The notes under the pieces: generated by a model
What the model was told of the DNA's origin: nothing
Seen by the model: only the letters and a program-made list of their open reading frames with translations
Database searches by the model: none
Shown here: piece after piece, positions 1 through 8,841 of the stretch
How positions within the stretch are numbered: position 1 is the stretch's first letter
Layout: each line of letters opens with the position of its first letter
Assembly: GCA_937936325.1 (NCBI GenBank)
Contig: CALGWV010000025.1
Span: forward strand, 1-33,111
Source of the DNA: an uncultured Bdellovibrionales bacterium
GTDB taxonomy: Bacteria > Bdellovibrionota > Bdellovibrionia > Bdellovibrionales > UBA1609
Direction: 5' to 3'
DNA: 33,111 bases
Translations under genes and position numbers: made by a program

Positions 1-2
1 CG

Positions 3-161
3 GCGGTAAAAACCCATGAAACGTCCTCCCCCAGCGTCGTGCTCAAAATGTTCTCTTTCACCGTACAGGTGAGTACGATTCAAGAGAAAATTTCTGCGCT
101 AGACACTGCTGAAGCACGTTTGATGGGTTTTTCCTCGCCACTTATCCGCGAATCTGGGTAA
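3..161 (+). CDS. 3' end of a CDS truncated by the left window edge (unknown product)
   Basis: Open frame from the window edge to TAA at 159-161: AVKTHETSSPSVVLKMFSFTVQVSTIQEKISALDTAEARLMGFSSPLIRESG*. Short, no recognised domain; the same stretch contains a long inverted repeat (see findings). Confidence 0.4.
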   Translation, partial: AVKTHETSSPSVVLKMFSFTVQVSTIQEKISALDTAEARLMGFSSPLIRESG

Positions 162-428
162 TATTGTGTTTTTTGAATTCAAAATGCTTTGTGGATTAAT
201 TAACCAATTTCAAGGTCCAAGAAAGAGCCCTCCAGATTAAAGCACAAAAGCTTTTAAACTTTTATAGGATCAATCATACTCGGTTTTTTTCAATTGAATG
301 TCTTAAATTTGTAGAAAATTCCCCTGATTTATGGTTTTTGTAGAGGTATCTCTATATAGAATCGTAGAATTTGAAGCTTGGAGGCAAAATTTTGCCGTAT
401 TTAATGTCTAAATGTGTTCAAAATAAAA

Positions 429-458
429 AAATCCAAATTTCATTTGAAATTTGGATTT
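429..458 (-). terminator. Rho-independent terminator of the H1-like gene
   Basis: AAATCCAAATTTCA-TT-TGAAATTTGGATTT, 14-bp perfect stem, followed on the minus strand by a T-rich run, just downstream of the stop codon at 487. Confidence 0.8.
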
Positions 459-486
459 AGATCTTTAAATTTTAGAATTGATAAGA

Positions 487-852
487 CTACTTTTTACGAG
501 TACTACGTCTTACTGCTTTTCTCTTGGTTGTTTTCTTCTTAGCCACTTTTCTCTTAGTCGCCTTCTTTTTAGTAGCTTTTTTCTTTGCTGGCTTTTTCTT
601 AGCTACTTTTCTCTTAGTCGCCTTCTTTTTAGTCGTCTTCTTCTTAGCTACTTTTCTTTTAGTCGTTTTTTTCTTAGCAACCTTCTTTTTAGCTGTCTTT
701 CTCTTAGTCGTCTTCTTCTTCGTTGCTTTTCTTGCTACTTTCTTCTTAGCAACTTTTTTCTTCTTCGCTGGTTTGCGAGTGACTTTCTTTTTTGTAGACT
801 TCTTTTTAGAAGCCGATTTCTTCTTGCTTGTTTTTTTCTTCGCTGCGGCCAT
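487..852 (-). CDS. Histone H1-like lysine-rich repetitive DNA-binding protein
   Basis: 121 aa almost entirely composed of KKKxTKRKxAKKK-type repeats, as in bacterial histone H1/Hc-like proteins. Confidence 0.85.
   Translation of the reverse strand: MAAAKKKTSKKKSASKKKSTKKKVTRKPAKKKKVAKKKVARKATKKKTTKRKTAKKKVAKKKTTKRKVAKKKTTKKKATKRKVAKKKPAKKKATKKKATKRKVAKKKTTKRKAVRRSTRKK
525..780. repeat. Imperfect tandem repeats within the H1-like CDS
   Basis: Recurring ttagccacttttctcttagtcgccttcttttt-type units. Confidence 0.7.
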
Positions 853-963
853 AAATCCTCCTTAAAAAAATTTGCCCTTAATATAAGTTTTCATTCCTTG
901 ACGTAAATGGTCAAGATAAAAAAATAACTTGAGTCTGGTTCTTGCATCTCTTTATACAATTTT

Positions 964-1707
964 ATGATATGCAAACTTATCTTATTTACACTTTTAATGT
1001 TCGAATGGATGTCCGTATTTGGGATATTATGCTTCTATAAACAGAAAAAATTTATCTCTATTAAGGACTTCAACTCACTCATTAAGGTCTTCCTATTTAT
1101 CAAACTGATAGGGGTTCCTTTACTGATAGTCGCTAATCTTCAGGCTTTTAGTATTTTTTGTAGCTTATCTTTTTTAATCTATATTTTTTTAATATACCAA
1201 AAAATATACAGGCAAAAAAAAGAGTTTCAAAACTGGAAAATTTGCTTTCTCCAAAGTATTTTAACTCATCTCAGGCTAGGGGCTGGGCTCCAAATTGCTC
1301 TACGACGCAGTGTCGATGAAAGTCCTGTTCGGGTAAAAGAAAAGCTTGAAAATCTGTTGGAAATTCTAAAAAACCTACAAAATAAATCATATATTCCCAG
1401 AGATTCTTTTGCCAAAAAGCTTTATTTTATACTTTTAAATAGCAATCAATGTGTGGATCAAATCGAAAGATGGGTTTTTGTCCTTAAAAACCAAAAACTT
1501 TACAAAAACAAAGCCCAAACTCAACTCACCCAGTTCAGACTTCAACAATTGATTATTTCTGCACTCTACTTTCTGATGTTTGGACTTCTCATGAAATCTG
1601 GAAAACTCAACTTAAAGCTATTCAGCTTACAGCTCAGTCTGATGCTAATGGCTCTAGGCTATCTGTTTTCAAAATATATCTTAAGCAAATACAAATGGCG
1701 TCTATAA
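964..1707 (+). CDS. TadB-like / type II secretion F domain-like membrane protein (divergent)
   Basis: Hydrophobic N-terminal segments, a soluble region with 'LRLGAGLQIALRRSV', then C-terminal hydrophobic segments; followed by a TadC-like ORF. Confidence 0.4.
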   Translation: MICKLILFTLLMFEWMSVFGILCFYKQKKFISIKDFNSLIKVFLFIKLIGVPLLIVANLQAFSIFCSLSFLIYIFLIYQKIYRQKKEFQNWKICFLQSILTHLRLGAGLQIALRRSVDESPVRVKEKLENLLEILKNLQNKSYIPRDSFAKKLYFILLNSNQCVDQIERWVFVLKNQKLYKNKAQTQLTQFRLQQLIISALYFLMFGLLMKSGKLNLKLFSLQLSLMLMALGYLFSKYILSKYKWRL

Positions 1708-1722
1708 AAAAATGGAGTTTGA

Positions 1723-2169
1723 GTGACAACAACACCTTTGAGCTTAGACTTAGTACAGCTTTGCATCGATGGCCTAATGGAGGGCAAAAGCCTCAAAGCT
1801 TTAGCCCAAACTCTTATAGTCACTGGGACGAACACAAAAGTTCAGGCCCTCTTTCAAAAGTCAGTATTTGTACATAGCCATGCTCAAAAAGAGATCAAGT
1901 GGAATGCGTTTATAAAATCTCAATCTAGCCTGAGCTTAAGAGCTTTTTTAAGAATATTAAAACAGGCCTATGAAGGCTACCCCAGTTTGGAGCAACTTAA
2001 AGTTTTGGAAGCTGAGATTTACAAACTCATGGAAGAAGAGATGGAGTCTTATAATTTAAGCTTGTCCTATAAAGCTCTTCTCCCTACATTTTTATTTTAC
2101 TTTCCTGCCTTACTGCTGCTTATCTTTACTCCACTTTATCAGGAGTTTATACAGCTCGGATTAATTTAA
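1723..2169 (+). CDS. TadC-like short membrane protein (GTG start)
   Basis: 'LDLVQLCIDGLMEGKSLKALAQTL...' followed by C-terminal hydrophobic segment; starts just after the TadB-like ORF. Confidence 0.4.
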   Translation: MTTTPLSLDLVQLCIDGLMEGKSLKALAQTLIVTGTNTKVQALFQKSVFVHSHAQKEIKWNAFIKSQSSLSLRAFLRILKQAYEGYPSLEQLKVLEAEIYKLMEEEMESYNLSLSYKALLPTFLFYFPALLLLIFTPLYQEFIQLGLI

Positions 2170-2185
2170 ACCTACAAAGGACTCT

Positions 2186-2515
2186 ATGAATAAACCAAAA
2201 CTTATCCTCATCCTAATTCTATGCTTTGGGTTTAGTAATTTGGCATTCGCAAGCCTACACTGCCCAAAAGAAACTTACGACATCAGAATCTGCCTTAAAA
2301 CTTTTGAAACCCAGGGACCACCCCTGATCCAATGCTACTTAGACCCCTGTATTCTTAAATTATATCGAAGTGAACTCTCCAAGCACTGCGAAGAGATTCT
2401 GCCCCAGACTTCAAATAAACTATTAACATCAGCTCTTTTAAAAGAAAAAAACCACCTCCCTCAAAGCTGTCAGCTTGAGCTCAAAAAATTAGAATATAGA
2501 TTCACAAAAGACTAA
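2186..2515 (+). CDS. Small secreted Cys-rich hypothetical protein
   Basis: Signal peptide MNKPKLILILILCFGFSNLAFA; several Cys residues; same strand and close spacing to neighbours. Confidence 0.6.
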   Translation: MNKPKLILILILCFGFSNLAFASLHCPKETYDIRICLKTFETQGPPLIQCYLDPCILKLYRSELSKHCEEILPQTSNKLLTSALLKEKNHLPQSCQLELKKLEYRFTKD

Positions 2516-2520
2516 AACAC

Positions 2521-3747
2521 TTGCTCAAGCACTCTATAAAAATTACAGAGCACTCATTTCAAGTAGCCCAGTCTGGCAGCCCAAAGTATGGTCTTTTCAT
2601 TATGGCAATGTTGAGATCCTTCTGGTCTAACAAGAAATTTTATCAAAAAGAAAAGCTTCTTGCAGAAGGAAGTGTGGCTCATGTGTATTCGGGCTTTCTT
2701 ATAGACCCTAAATACAAAATCAGAAAGCATATTGTACTCAAAGTCTTCAAATCCAAATCAAAAAATTTTAAACTCATATTTAGAAAAGAAATTCAAAACC
2801 TCTTCAGTGTAAATAGTGCGTATTGCGTACAGATTTTGGATTGGATTGAGCTTAAGGGGCATCCCACATTGGTCATGGAAAGAGTTCACGGCCTGACACT
2901 TCAGGAGATTCTTCACAGATGTCATGAGATCCCCCTTCAATCGCAGCTCTATATTATAGATGAAATCCACAATGCTTTGCTTGATCTTAAAACTCTAGGC
3001 ATTCATCATGGCGACCTTTCTTTAAACAATGTCTTAATCGATTACAACGGCCAAATTAAACTGATTGATTTTGGGTTAGCCCAAGTCTTAGAATTTGAAA
3101 CATTCTGCACCCCTGAATTCGCCGCTCCAGAAACTCTCTCAGGCCAAGGAGTCAGCCATGCTTCTGATTTATTTAGCCTTGGGAAGATTGGAGCTCGCTT
3201 AGGTCTGCATGAAGACATCAAAAGTCTTCTCCCTCTTTCTCCAGAAGACAGAAAATACAGCCCAACTCAAAACACGACCCACAATAAAACAAATTTAATA
3301 TTTCTTCTCCAAAAGCGACTCACTAAAACTCACCTTCCTTTCACACAAGGGCAAAGCACTCTTCCTCAAACAAAAGAATATGACTTTTACCAGCCTCAGC
3401 CCCTCTCTAAAACTAAACAAGAGCACTTTTTAAAAAATTTAGTCAAAAAATGTAGCCTCTTCTGGCTCATCAGCTTTTTAAGCTTAGGAGTTGTCAGGTC
3501 CCAGAGAGAACACCCCCCTCTCTCACTCATGAAAGTACAATTATTGTCATTGAAAGGTTATGAAATATATATAGATGAGAAATGGAAACCCCTTCCTATT
3601 GAACTTCGAATTAAGTTCAACCCCTTAGAAAAACAGAATCAAATTTACAAGTGGCGACTTCATAGAAAAGTGGGGCTTTTAGAAATAAAGCTTAAACCTC
3701 ACAATCAAAAAATCAATTTGGACCTAATATCTTTAACCTCTGAATAA
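2521..3747 (+). CDS. Serine/threonine protein kinase-like protein with C-terminal hydrophobic segment
   Basis: 'GSVAHVYSG', 'LVMERVHGLTLQEIL', catalytic loop-like 'HHGDLSLNNVLID', 'LIDFGLAQ', 'EFAAPETLSG'; hydrophobic 'CSLFWLISFLSLGVV'. Start uncertain (TTG 2521 or ATG near 2602). Confidence 0.75.
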   Translation: MLKHSIKITEHSFQVAQSGSPKYGLFIMAMLRSFWSNKKFYQKEKLLAEGSVAHVYSGFLIDPKYKIRKHIVLKVFKSKSKNFKLIFRKEIQNLFSVNSAYCVQILDWIELKGHPTLVMERVHGLTLQEILHRCHEIPLQSQLYIIDEIHNALLDLKTLGIHHGDLSLNNVLIDYNGQIKLIDFGLAQVLEFETFCTPEFAAPETLSGQGVSHASDLFSLGKIGARLGLHEDIKSLLPLSPEDRKYSPTQNTTHNKTNLIFLLQKRLTKTHLPFTQGQSTLPQTKEYDFYQPQPLSKTKQEHFLKNLVKKCSLFWLISFLSLGVVRSQREHPPLSLMKVQLLSLKGYEIYIDEKWKPLPIELRIKFNPLEKQNQIYKWRLHRKVGLLEIKLKPHNQKINLDLISLTSE

Positions 3748-3829
3748 TTTTATTGAGGCTATGAGATGACTAGATGCCTGCAACCTTGAGTATTCTCCTA
3801 AATTTCTTAAAATTGTTTTCAATTTGCGA

Positions 3830-3918
3830 AGGATACTTTGAACGTCCTAGAAAGGGGTATCTTGAGCCGTGGTATGTATTCACAACACATTCGATTTGCG
3901 ACCATAAGTGGGCTTTTT
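3830..3918 (+). ncRNA. Candidate structured small RNA/leader element, copy A
   Basis: Shares TTGAACGTC, GTATC, ATGTA, CACAT and 14/14 TAAGTGGGCTTTTT with 9721-9816; ends in a T tract; ATGT/ACAT hairpin. Confidence 0.45.
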
Positions 3919-4087
3919 CCTCAAATAGAAAACGACTTCAAGAAGTTAAGAAAAATACTTAAAAATCAAAAGCGCGTAACATCAATGAGTCATTCTTGTA
4001 CACCACAGACATTCACTATTGAGCTTTGTAAATTTAAGGGTGCGTATGACATAATACTCTCAAAGAGACTTCACTTTGGAGATTTTA

Positions 4088-4882
4088 ATGGAACTCATTA
4101 TTAACTTTTTTTTAGGAGCCGTTCAGGGCTTAACTGAGTTTTTACCGATCTCAAGCTCTGGGCATCTTGTCGTGGGACAAAAGCTTTTGGGTATTGAGAC
4201 CCATGATTTATTTTTAGATATACTCACCCACTTAGGGACTTTGTTTGTTATCTTTATCTACTACAGAAAAGAGCTTTTACATGTACTCAAAGAAAGCCTA
4301 CGACTGAACGCCGATATTTTAAAGCTTATCTTTTGGGCCTTAGTGGGATGCCTACCGGCCATCTTATTGGGGCTGAGTTTAAAAAATTATATTCTTGAAT
4401 TTTTCGATCAAAGCTTCTTTGTGGGTTTATTTTTCGTTTTTACTGCTCTTGTTTTATATTTAACAAAATGGGCTCGCCCTCAAATATCTGAATTTCAGTT
4501 TGACGAACTCTTACTCAAGCTCAACGTCTCAACAGTTCTTAAGATTGGAGTAGCCCAGAGCTTAGCTCTTTTTCCAGGGATCAGTCGTTCCGGAATGACG
4601 GTTTCCACGGCTTTATTTTGCGGTTTAAGCCCAAAAGAGTCTGCCTTCTTTAGTTTTTTAATGGCTATCCCATTAATTTTAGGCGTAAGCCTTGTGAGCA
4701 TTATGGATATTTCATCCTTGAGCCCACAGTTTAGTGTTTTCGAATATAGCGTGAGCTTTTTAAGCTCCATGGCTTTTGGAATTGTAGGATTGTTTGGCAT
4801 CGTTCGATTTTTAGAAACTAAAAAGCTTCACACATTCAGTTATTATTTGGTTCCTCTGGGTTTGTTTGTCATACTGTTCTGA
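4088..4882 (+). CDS. uppP: Undecaprenyl-diphosphatase
   Basis: 'GAVQGLTEFLPISSSGHLVVGQKLLGI' and 'FPGISRSGMTVSTALFCGLSPKESAFFSFLMAIP' are BacA/UppP motifs. ORF track opens at 4076. Confidence 0.95.
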   Translation: MELIINFFLGAVQGLTEFLPISSSGHLVVGQKLLGIETHDLFLDILTHLGTLFVIFIYYRKELLHVLKESLRLNADILKLIFWALVGCLPAILLGLSLKNYILEFFDQSFFVGLFFVFTALVLYLTKWARPQISEFQFDELLLKLNVSTVLKIGVAQSLALFPGISRSGMTVSTALFCGLSPKESAFFSFLMAIPLILGVSLVSIMDISSLSPQFSVFEYSVSFLSSMAFGIVGLFGIVRFLETKKLHTFSYYLVPLGLFVILF

Positions 4883-4896
4883 ATTTAGGAGACCTT

Positions 4897-5868
4897 ATGA
4901 TTCACAAATCCCTACTCGACACCATTGGCTCAACCCCAATTATCAAACTTAATAAAGTTTTACCTCAAAACTCTCCCCATCAATTTTGGGCCAAGCTTGA
5001 GTTCTTTAATCCAGGTCTCAGCATTAAAGACCGTATCGCACAGGCTATCATCTCTGGCGCTGAAAAACGAGGGGACCTCCCTCCTGGTGGAACAATTGTG
5101 GAAGCCACATCTGGAAACACAGGGGTGGGACTGGCAATGGTGGCGGCTATCAAGGGTTATAAATGTGTTTTTGTCATGCCTGAAAAAATCAGCATGGAAA
5201 AACAGGATACTCTTAAGGCTTATGGCGCCGAAGTGATCATCACACCGAGCGGCCTTGAGCCTGACGATCCCCAAAGTCACTACTCTGTCGCAAAGAAAGT
5301 GGCCGCTGAAAACCCAAATGCATATCTGACAAACCAATACGATAATTTAGATAATCGCAAGCTCCATTTTGATGTCACCGGACCAGAAATTTGGGAACAA
5401 ACAGAGGGACAACTCGATGTTTTTGTCGCAGGTATCGGAACTGGTGGAACACTCTCTGGAGTTGGTCAGTACCTTAAATCTAAAAACAGCCAAATAAAAA
5501 TTGTTTGTAACGATCCTATCGGAAGCATTTTAGCTGATCTCCATAAGTATGGTGAAGTTAAAGAACCCCCGGCTTCTTATCTCGTAGAAGGTATTGGTGA
5601 AGACATGCTCCCAGAATGTGTTGATTTTACTGTAATTGATGATTTCATAAAAGTGAACGATAAACAGGCTTTCCAGCTTTGCAGAAGATTGGCAAAAGAA
5701 GAAGGCCTCATGGTCGGCCCTTCATCAGCATCAGCTCTTTTTGGGGCTTTTGAATATGCCAAAACTTTATCAAAGCCCTCTAATATATTAGTTTTAATGG
5801 CAGATCATGGTTCAAAATATTTGAGTAAAGCATTTAACGACAAATGGATTCAAGAAAAAGGATTTTAA
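4897..5868 (+). CDS. PLP-dependent cystathionine beta-synthase / cysteine synthase family protein
   Basis: 'DTIGSTPIIKL', 'SIKDRIA', 'EATSGNTGVGLAMVAA', 'GIGTGGTLSGVG'; 'PDDPQSHYSVAKK' favours a CBS-like enzyme. Confidence 0.9.
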   Translation: MIHKSLLDTIGSTPIIKLNKVLPQNSPHQFWAKLEFFNPGLSIKDRIAQAIISGAEKRGDLPPGGTIVEATSGNTGVGLAMVAAIKGYKCVFVMPEKISMEKQDTLKAYGAEVIITPSGLEPDDPQSHYSVAKKVAAENPNAYLTNQYDNLDNRKLHFDVTGPEIWEQTEGQLDVFVAGIGTGGTLSGVGQYLKSKNSQIKIVCNDPIGSILADLHKYGEVKEPPASYLVEGIGEDMLPECVDFTVIDDFIKVNDKQAFQLCRRLAKEEGLMVGPSSASALFGAFEYAKTLSKPSNILVLMADHGSKYLSKAFNDKWIQEKGF

Positions 5869-5869
5869 A

Positions 5870-7009
5870 ATGAAGTTTTCAACTCAAGCCATACATGCCG
5901 GACAAAAGCCTGATCCCAGCACCGGCGCAATCATGACACCGATACATCTGAGCTCCACTTTTGTTCAGTCTTCCCCAGGAGTGCATCAAGGTTATGAGTA
6001 TAGCCGCACAGCAAACCCCACGCGAAAGGCTTACGAAACCTGTTTAGCTTCGCTAGAAGCTTGCCGCTTCGGCCACGCTATGGCTTCGGGCTGTGCCGCA
6101 ACAACCACAGTCATGAGTATGTTCGAGCAAGGCGACCACATTATTGCTGGCGATGATATGTATGGTGGAACTCTGAGATTGTTTGAAAAAATAATTAAAA
6201 AATGGGGCCTTGTATTTACCTACGTCGATATGACTCTAGGAGCTGAAGAGCTTGAGAAACATATCACACCAAAAACCAAATTAGTTTGGCTAGAAACTCC
6301 GACGAACCCCATGCTCAAGATTTCTCCTATCAAAGACATTGCCGATTGGTGTAAAAGTAAAAAAGTTTTATTGAGTGTCGATAACACTTTTATGAGTCCT
6401 TACTTTCAAAGACCTATCGAACTAGGAGCTGACATTGTCGTCCACTCCACCACAAAGTTTGTAGGAGGACACAGTGATATGGTTGGCGGCGCAATTCTAA
6501 CCGACTCTCCTGAGCTCAACGAAGCCTTACATTTTTCTGTAAATTCTATAGGCGCCATTGCCTCTCCGTTTGACTCCTTCATGGGACTGAGAAGTTTAAA
6601 AACCCTCAGCCTCAGAATGGAGGCCCATCAAAAAAATGCATTATCTATATCCAAGTTTCTTGAAGGTCACAAAAACGTCGACCAAGTGATTTACCCAGGA
6701 TTAGAATCTCACCCCCAACACGCATTAGCAAAAAAACAAATGCATGGTTTTGGAGGAGTCTTAAGTTTTAAAGTTAAAGGCGGACTCGATAAAGCCCGCA
6801 GCTTCTTGGAAAACTTAAAGGTCTTTGCCCTTGCAGAAAGCCTTGGCGGAGTGGAGTCCTTGATTGAACACCCTGGTATCATGACCCACGCCAGCGTCCC
6901 TGAAGCTCAAAGAGCGGCCTTGGGAATAGATGACTCCCTGATCCGCATCAGTGTTGGAATTGAGGACATTGAAGATCTAACAAAAGACATAGAGCAGGCT
7001 TTGAATTAA
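5870..7009 (+). CDS. Cystathionine gamma-synthase/gamma-lyase family PLP enzyme
   Basis: 'GYEYSRTANPTRKAYE', 'VWLETPTNPMLKI', 'SVDNTFMSPYFQRPIELGADIVVHSTTKFVGGHSDMVGG', 'ESLGGVESLIEHP'. Confidence 0.93.
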   Translation: MKFSTQAIHAGQKPDPSTGAIMTPIHLSSTFVQSSPGVHQGYEYSRTANPTRKAYETCLASLEACRFGHAMASGCAATTTVMSMFEQGDHIIAGDDMYGGTLRLFEKIIKKWGLVFTYVDMTLGAEELEKHITPKTKLVWLETPTNPMLKISPIKDIADWCKSKKVLLSVDNTFMSPYFQRPIELGADIVVHSTTKFVGGHSDMVGGAILTDSPELNEALHFSVNSIGAIASPFDSFMGLRSLKTLSLRMEAHQKNALSISKFLEGHKNVDQVIYPGLESHPQHALAKKQMHGFGGVLSFKVKGGLDKARSFLENLKVFALAESLGGVESLIEHPGIMTHASVPEAQRAALGIDDSLIRISVGIEDIEDLTKDIEQALN

Positions 7010-7104
7010 AAAACGAATTTTATTTTAAATACGACGGCACCTTGTTAAAAGAGTGTCGATTTGACATTAAATGGAAATCAAGACATCTTAATTGTTTGAA
7101 TTTT

Positions 7105-7180
<76 letters not shown>

Positions 7181-7198
7181 CTTCCTATTGTGGCAATT

Positions 7199-8410
7199 CT
7201 ATTGAGCAGCTTTATCCCTTTTAGGCTTTACTTTTGGAAATGGATAGTTTGTTTTTTGTTTAAAATCTACATTAGCGAGTTCTAATATTGTTTTTGCATA
7301 ATCATTATGCTTAGCTGTAGAAATTCGCCCCCCAATACTACCTACTAATGTTGGAGCCTTTAATCCGTACTCTTTTTTTGTATTTAAGATTCTTTTAGAA
7401 GACTCTTTTATCTCCCCGGCTAATAAACTATCACCCTCGGCCTCTTTACAAATTTTCTTAGCCACATTGTGTTGTTCTTGAGTGCTTATTTTACCTAAAA
7501 TTAAAACATCATTTCCAGCTTTAATTGCGGATTTAATAGCATCATAATCTCCATAACGTTTTTTTACTGCCCCCATCAAAAGATCATCTGTAACGATAAG
7601 ACCTTGATGTCCTATATCTTCTCTCAACCAACCTGTGACTACTTCACGTGACAGACTGGCTGGCGGTCCATCTTTTCCTAGTATTTTAGGTAAACTAATA
7701 TGTCCCACCATAACAGCAGGAGCTATTTCACTCCTTGCTAATACATCTCTAAATGGCTTAAGCTCTATCTCTTCCATACTTTTTTTTAACTTATTTACTG
7801 AAGCTAGCCCAACATGGCTGTCTGTATTCGTATCCCCATGACCTGGAAAGTGTTTTAGAGTTTGAATTACACTTCCATTTGATTGACCCGCAAGCAGTGC
7901 CCCACCAATTTTAGTCACTCTTTCTGGAGTGGTTCCAAATGATCTCTTATACTTTCCTATCACTGGATTCTTTGGATTAGAGTTCACATCCAAGACAGTT
8001 CCGAAGTTCCAATTAATTCCAACTGCCGAAAGTTCTGCAGAAGAAACTCTTCCGAATTCAAATGCCTTGACCACTGAATTTGTCTCTCCCAGTTCAAAAT
8101 GAGATGGAATTTTTGTAAAACCACGCATTTCATTTAACCTCTGAACTAGCCCGCCCTCTTGGTCAACAGCTATAAAAAGAGGTGGATTTCTTAACTTTTG
8201 AAGATTCATCGTAAGCTGTAAAACATCATTAGGAGTACTCATTTTTTTAAAGTTATCCCCAAAAAGGATAACACCACCAACAATTTTATTTGCCGGAGGA
8301 GGCACTCGTACCATAAACATTTGACCTACACTTTTAATACAGTCAGCAGATACTGATAATCCAAAAGATAAATTTAAAACAAAAACTAAACTAACCCTTG
8401 TCATAGGCAA
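7199..8410 (-). CDS. Glycoside hydrolase family 3, beta-N-acetylhexosaminidase (NagZ-like), secreted
   Basis: 'AVDQEGGLVQRL', 'KHFPGHGDTNTDSHVGLA', 'GLIVTDDLLMGAV'; N-terminal signal peptide. Confidence 0.88.
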   Translation of the reverse strand: MPMTRVSLVFVLNLSFGLSVSADCIKSVGQMFMVRVPPPANKIVGGVILFGDNFKKMSTPNDVLQLTMNLQKLRNPPLFIAVDQEGGLVQRLNEMRGFTKIPSHFELGETNSVVKAFEFGRVSSAELSAVGINWNFGTVLDVNSNPKNPVIGKYKRSFGTTPERVTKIGGALLAGQSNGSVIQTLKHFPGHGDTNTDSHVGLASVNKLKKSMEEIELKPFRDVLARSEIAPAVMVGHISLPKILGKDGPPASLSREVVTGWLREDIGHQGLIVTDDLLMGAVKKRYGDYDAIKSAIKAGNDVLILGKISTQEQHNVAKKICKEAEGDSLLAGEIKESSKRILNTKKEYGLKAPTLVGSIGGRISTAKHNDYAKTILELANVDFKQKTNYPFPKVKPKRDKAAQ

Positions 8411-8804
8411 CCTGAGATCTGATTAAAATATGGGAGTTCCACTTGTCTGGAATTTTTTTATACTTACGGGTTTTTAATATTTCTTTAGTGGCAATTGTAT
8501 AAGATATACCTGGGTAAATAAAAAATAGCCTGTCATAGGTTTCTTTACAAAGGCCTCTTTGAGCCAAACTATCAAACTTATGAATCAACTCAAGGTAAAT
8601 CTTCTTGTGCTGTTTTTTTGATTTTTTTTTCGATTTTTGGTTTAAAATGAATGCAAGTTGCTTTTCACCCTTTAAATGAGTTTTAATAACTCGAAACTCT
8701 TCTCCAATGGGAATCCCATCAAACGATATCTTCAATAACTTATCACATGAATAAGCCTTAAAAGAGATACAGAAAAAGATAAATAGACGGCACAAAGTAA
8801 ACAT
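8391..8804 (-). CDS. Secreted hypothetical protein
   Basis: 137 aa, N-terminal hydrophobic signal (MFTLCRLFIFFCISFKAYS); overlaps the next gene by about 20 nt, suggesting coupling. Confidence 0.6.
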   Translation of the reverse strand: MFTLCRLFIFFCISFKAYSCDKLLKISFDGIPIGEEFRVIKTHLKGEKQLAFILNQKSKKKSKKQHKKIYLELIHKFDSLAQRGLCKETYDRLFFIYPGISYTIATKEILKTRKYKKIPDKWNSHILIRSQVAYDKG

Positions 8805-8841
8805 ATCTCTTTGTCGGAGGATTTAAGCAATAACTCAACAA

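Noticed and set aside
478-906. Plus-strand ORFs 478..906 and 524..865
   Set aside because: Antisense of the lysine-repeat H1-like gene; Leu/Phe/Ser-rich translations are artefacts of the repeat.
1695-1877. ORF 1695..1877
   Set aside because: Overlaps the better TadC-like frame 1723..2169; no domain.
3774-4104. ORFs 3774..3962 and 3838..4104
   Set aside because: No recognisable protein features and they overlap the candidate RNA element and the uppP start.
4495-5337. Minus-strand ORFs 4495..4800 and 4960..5337
   Set aside because: Antisense to strongly supported uppP and CBS-like genes.
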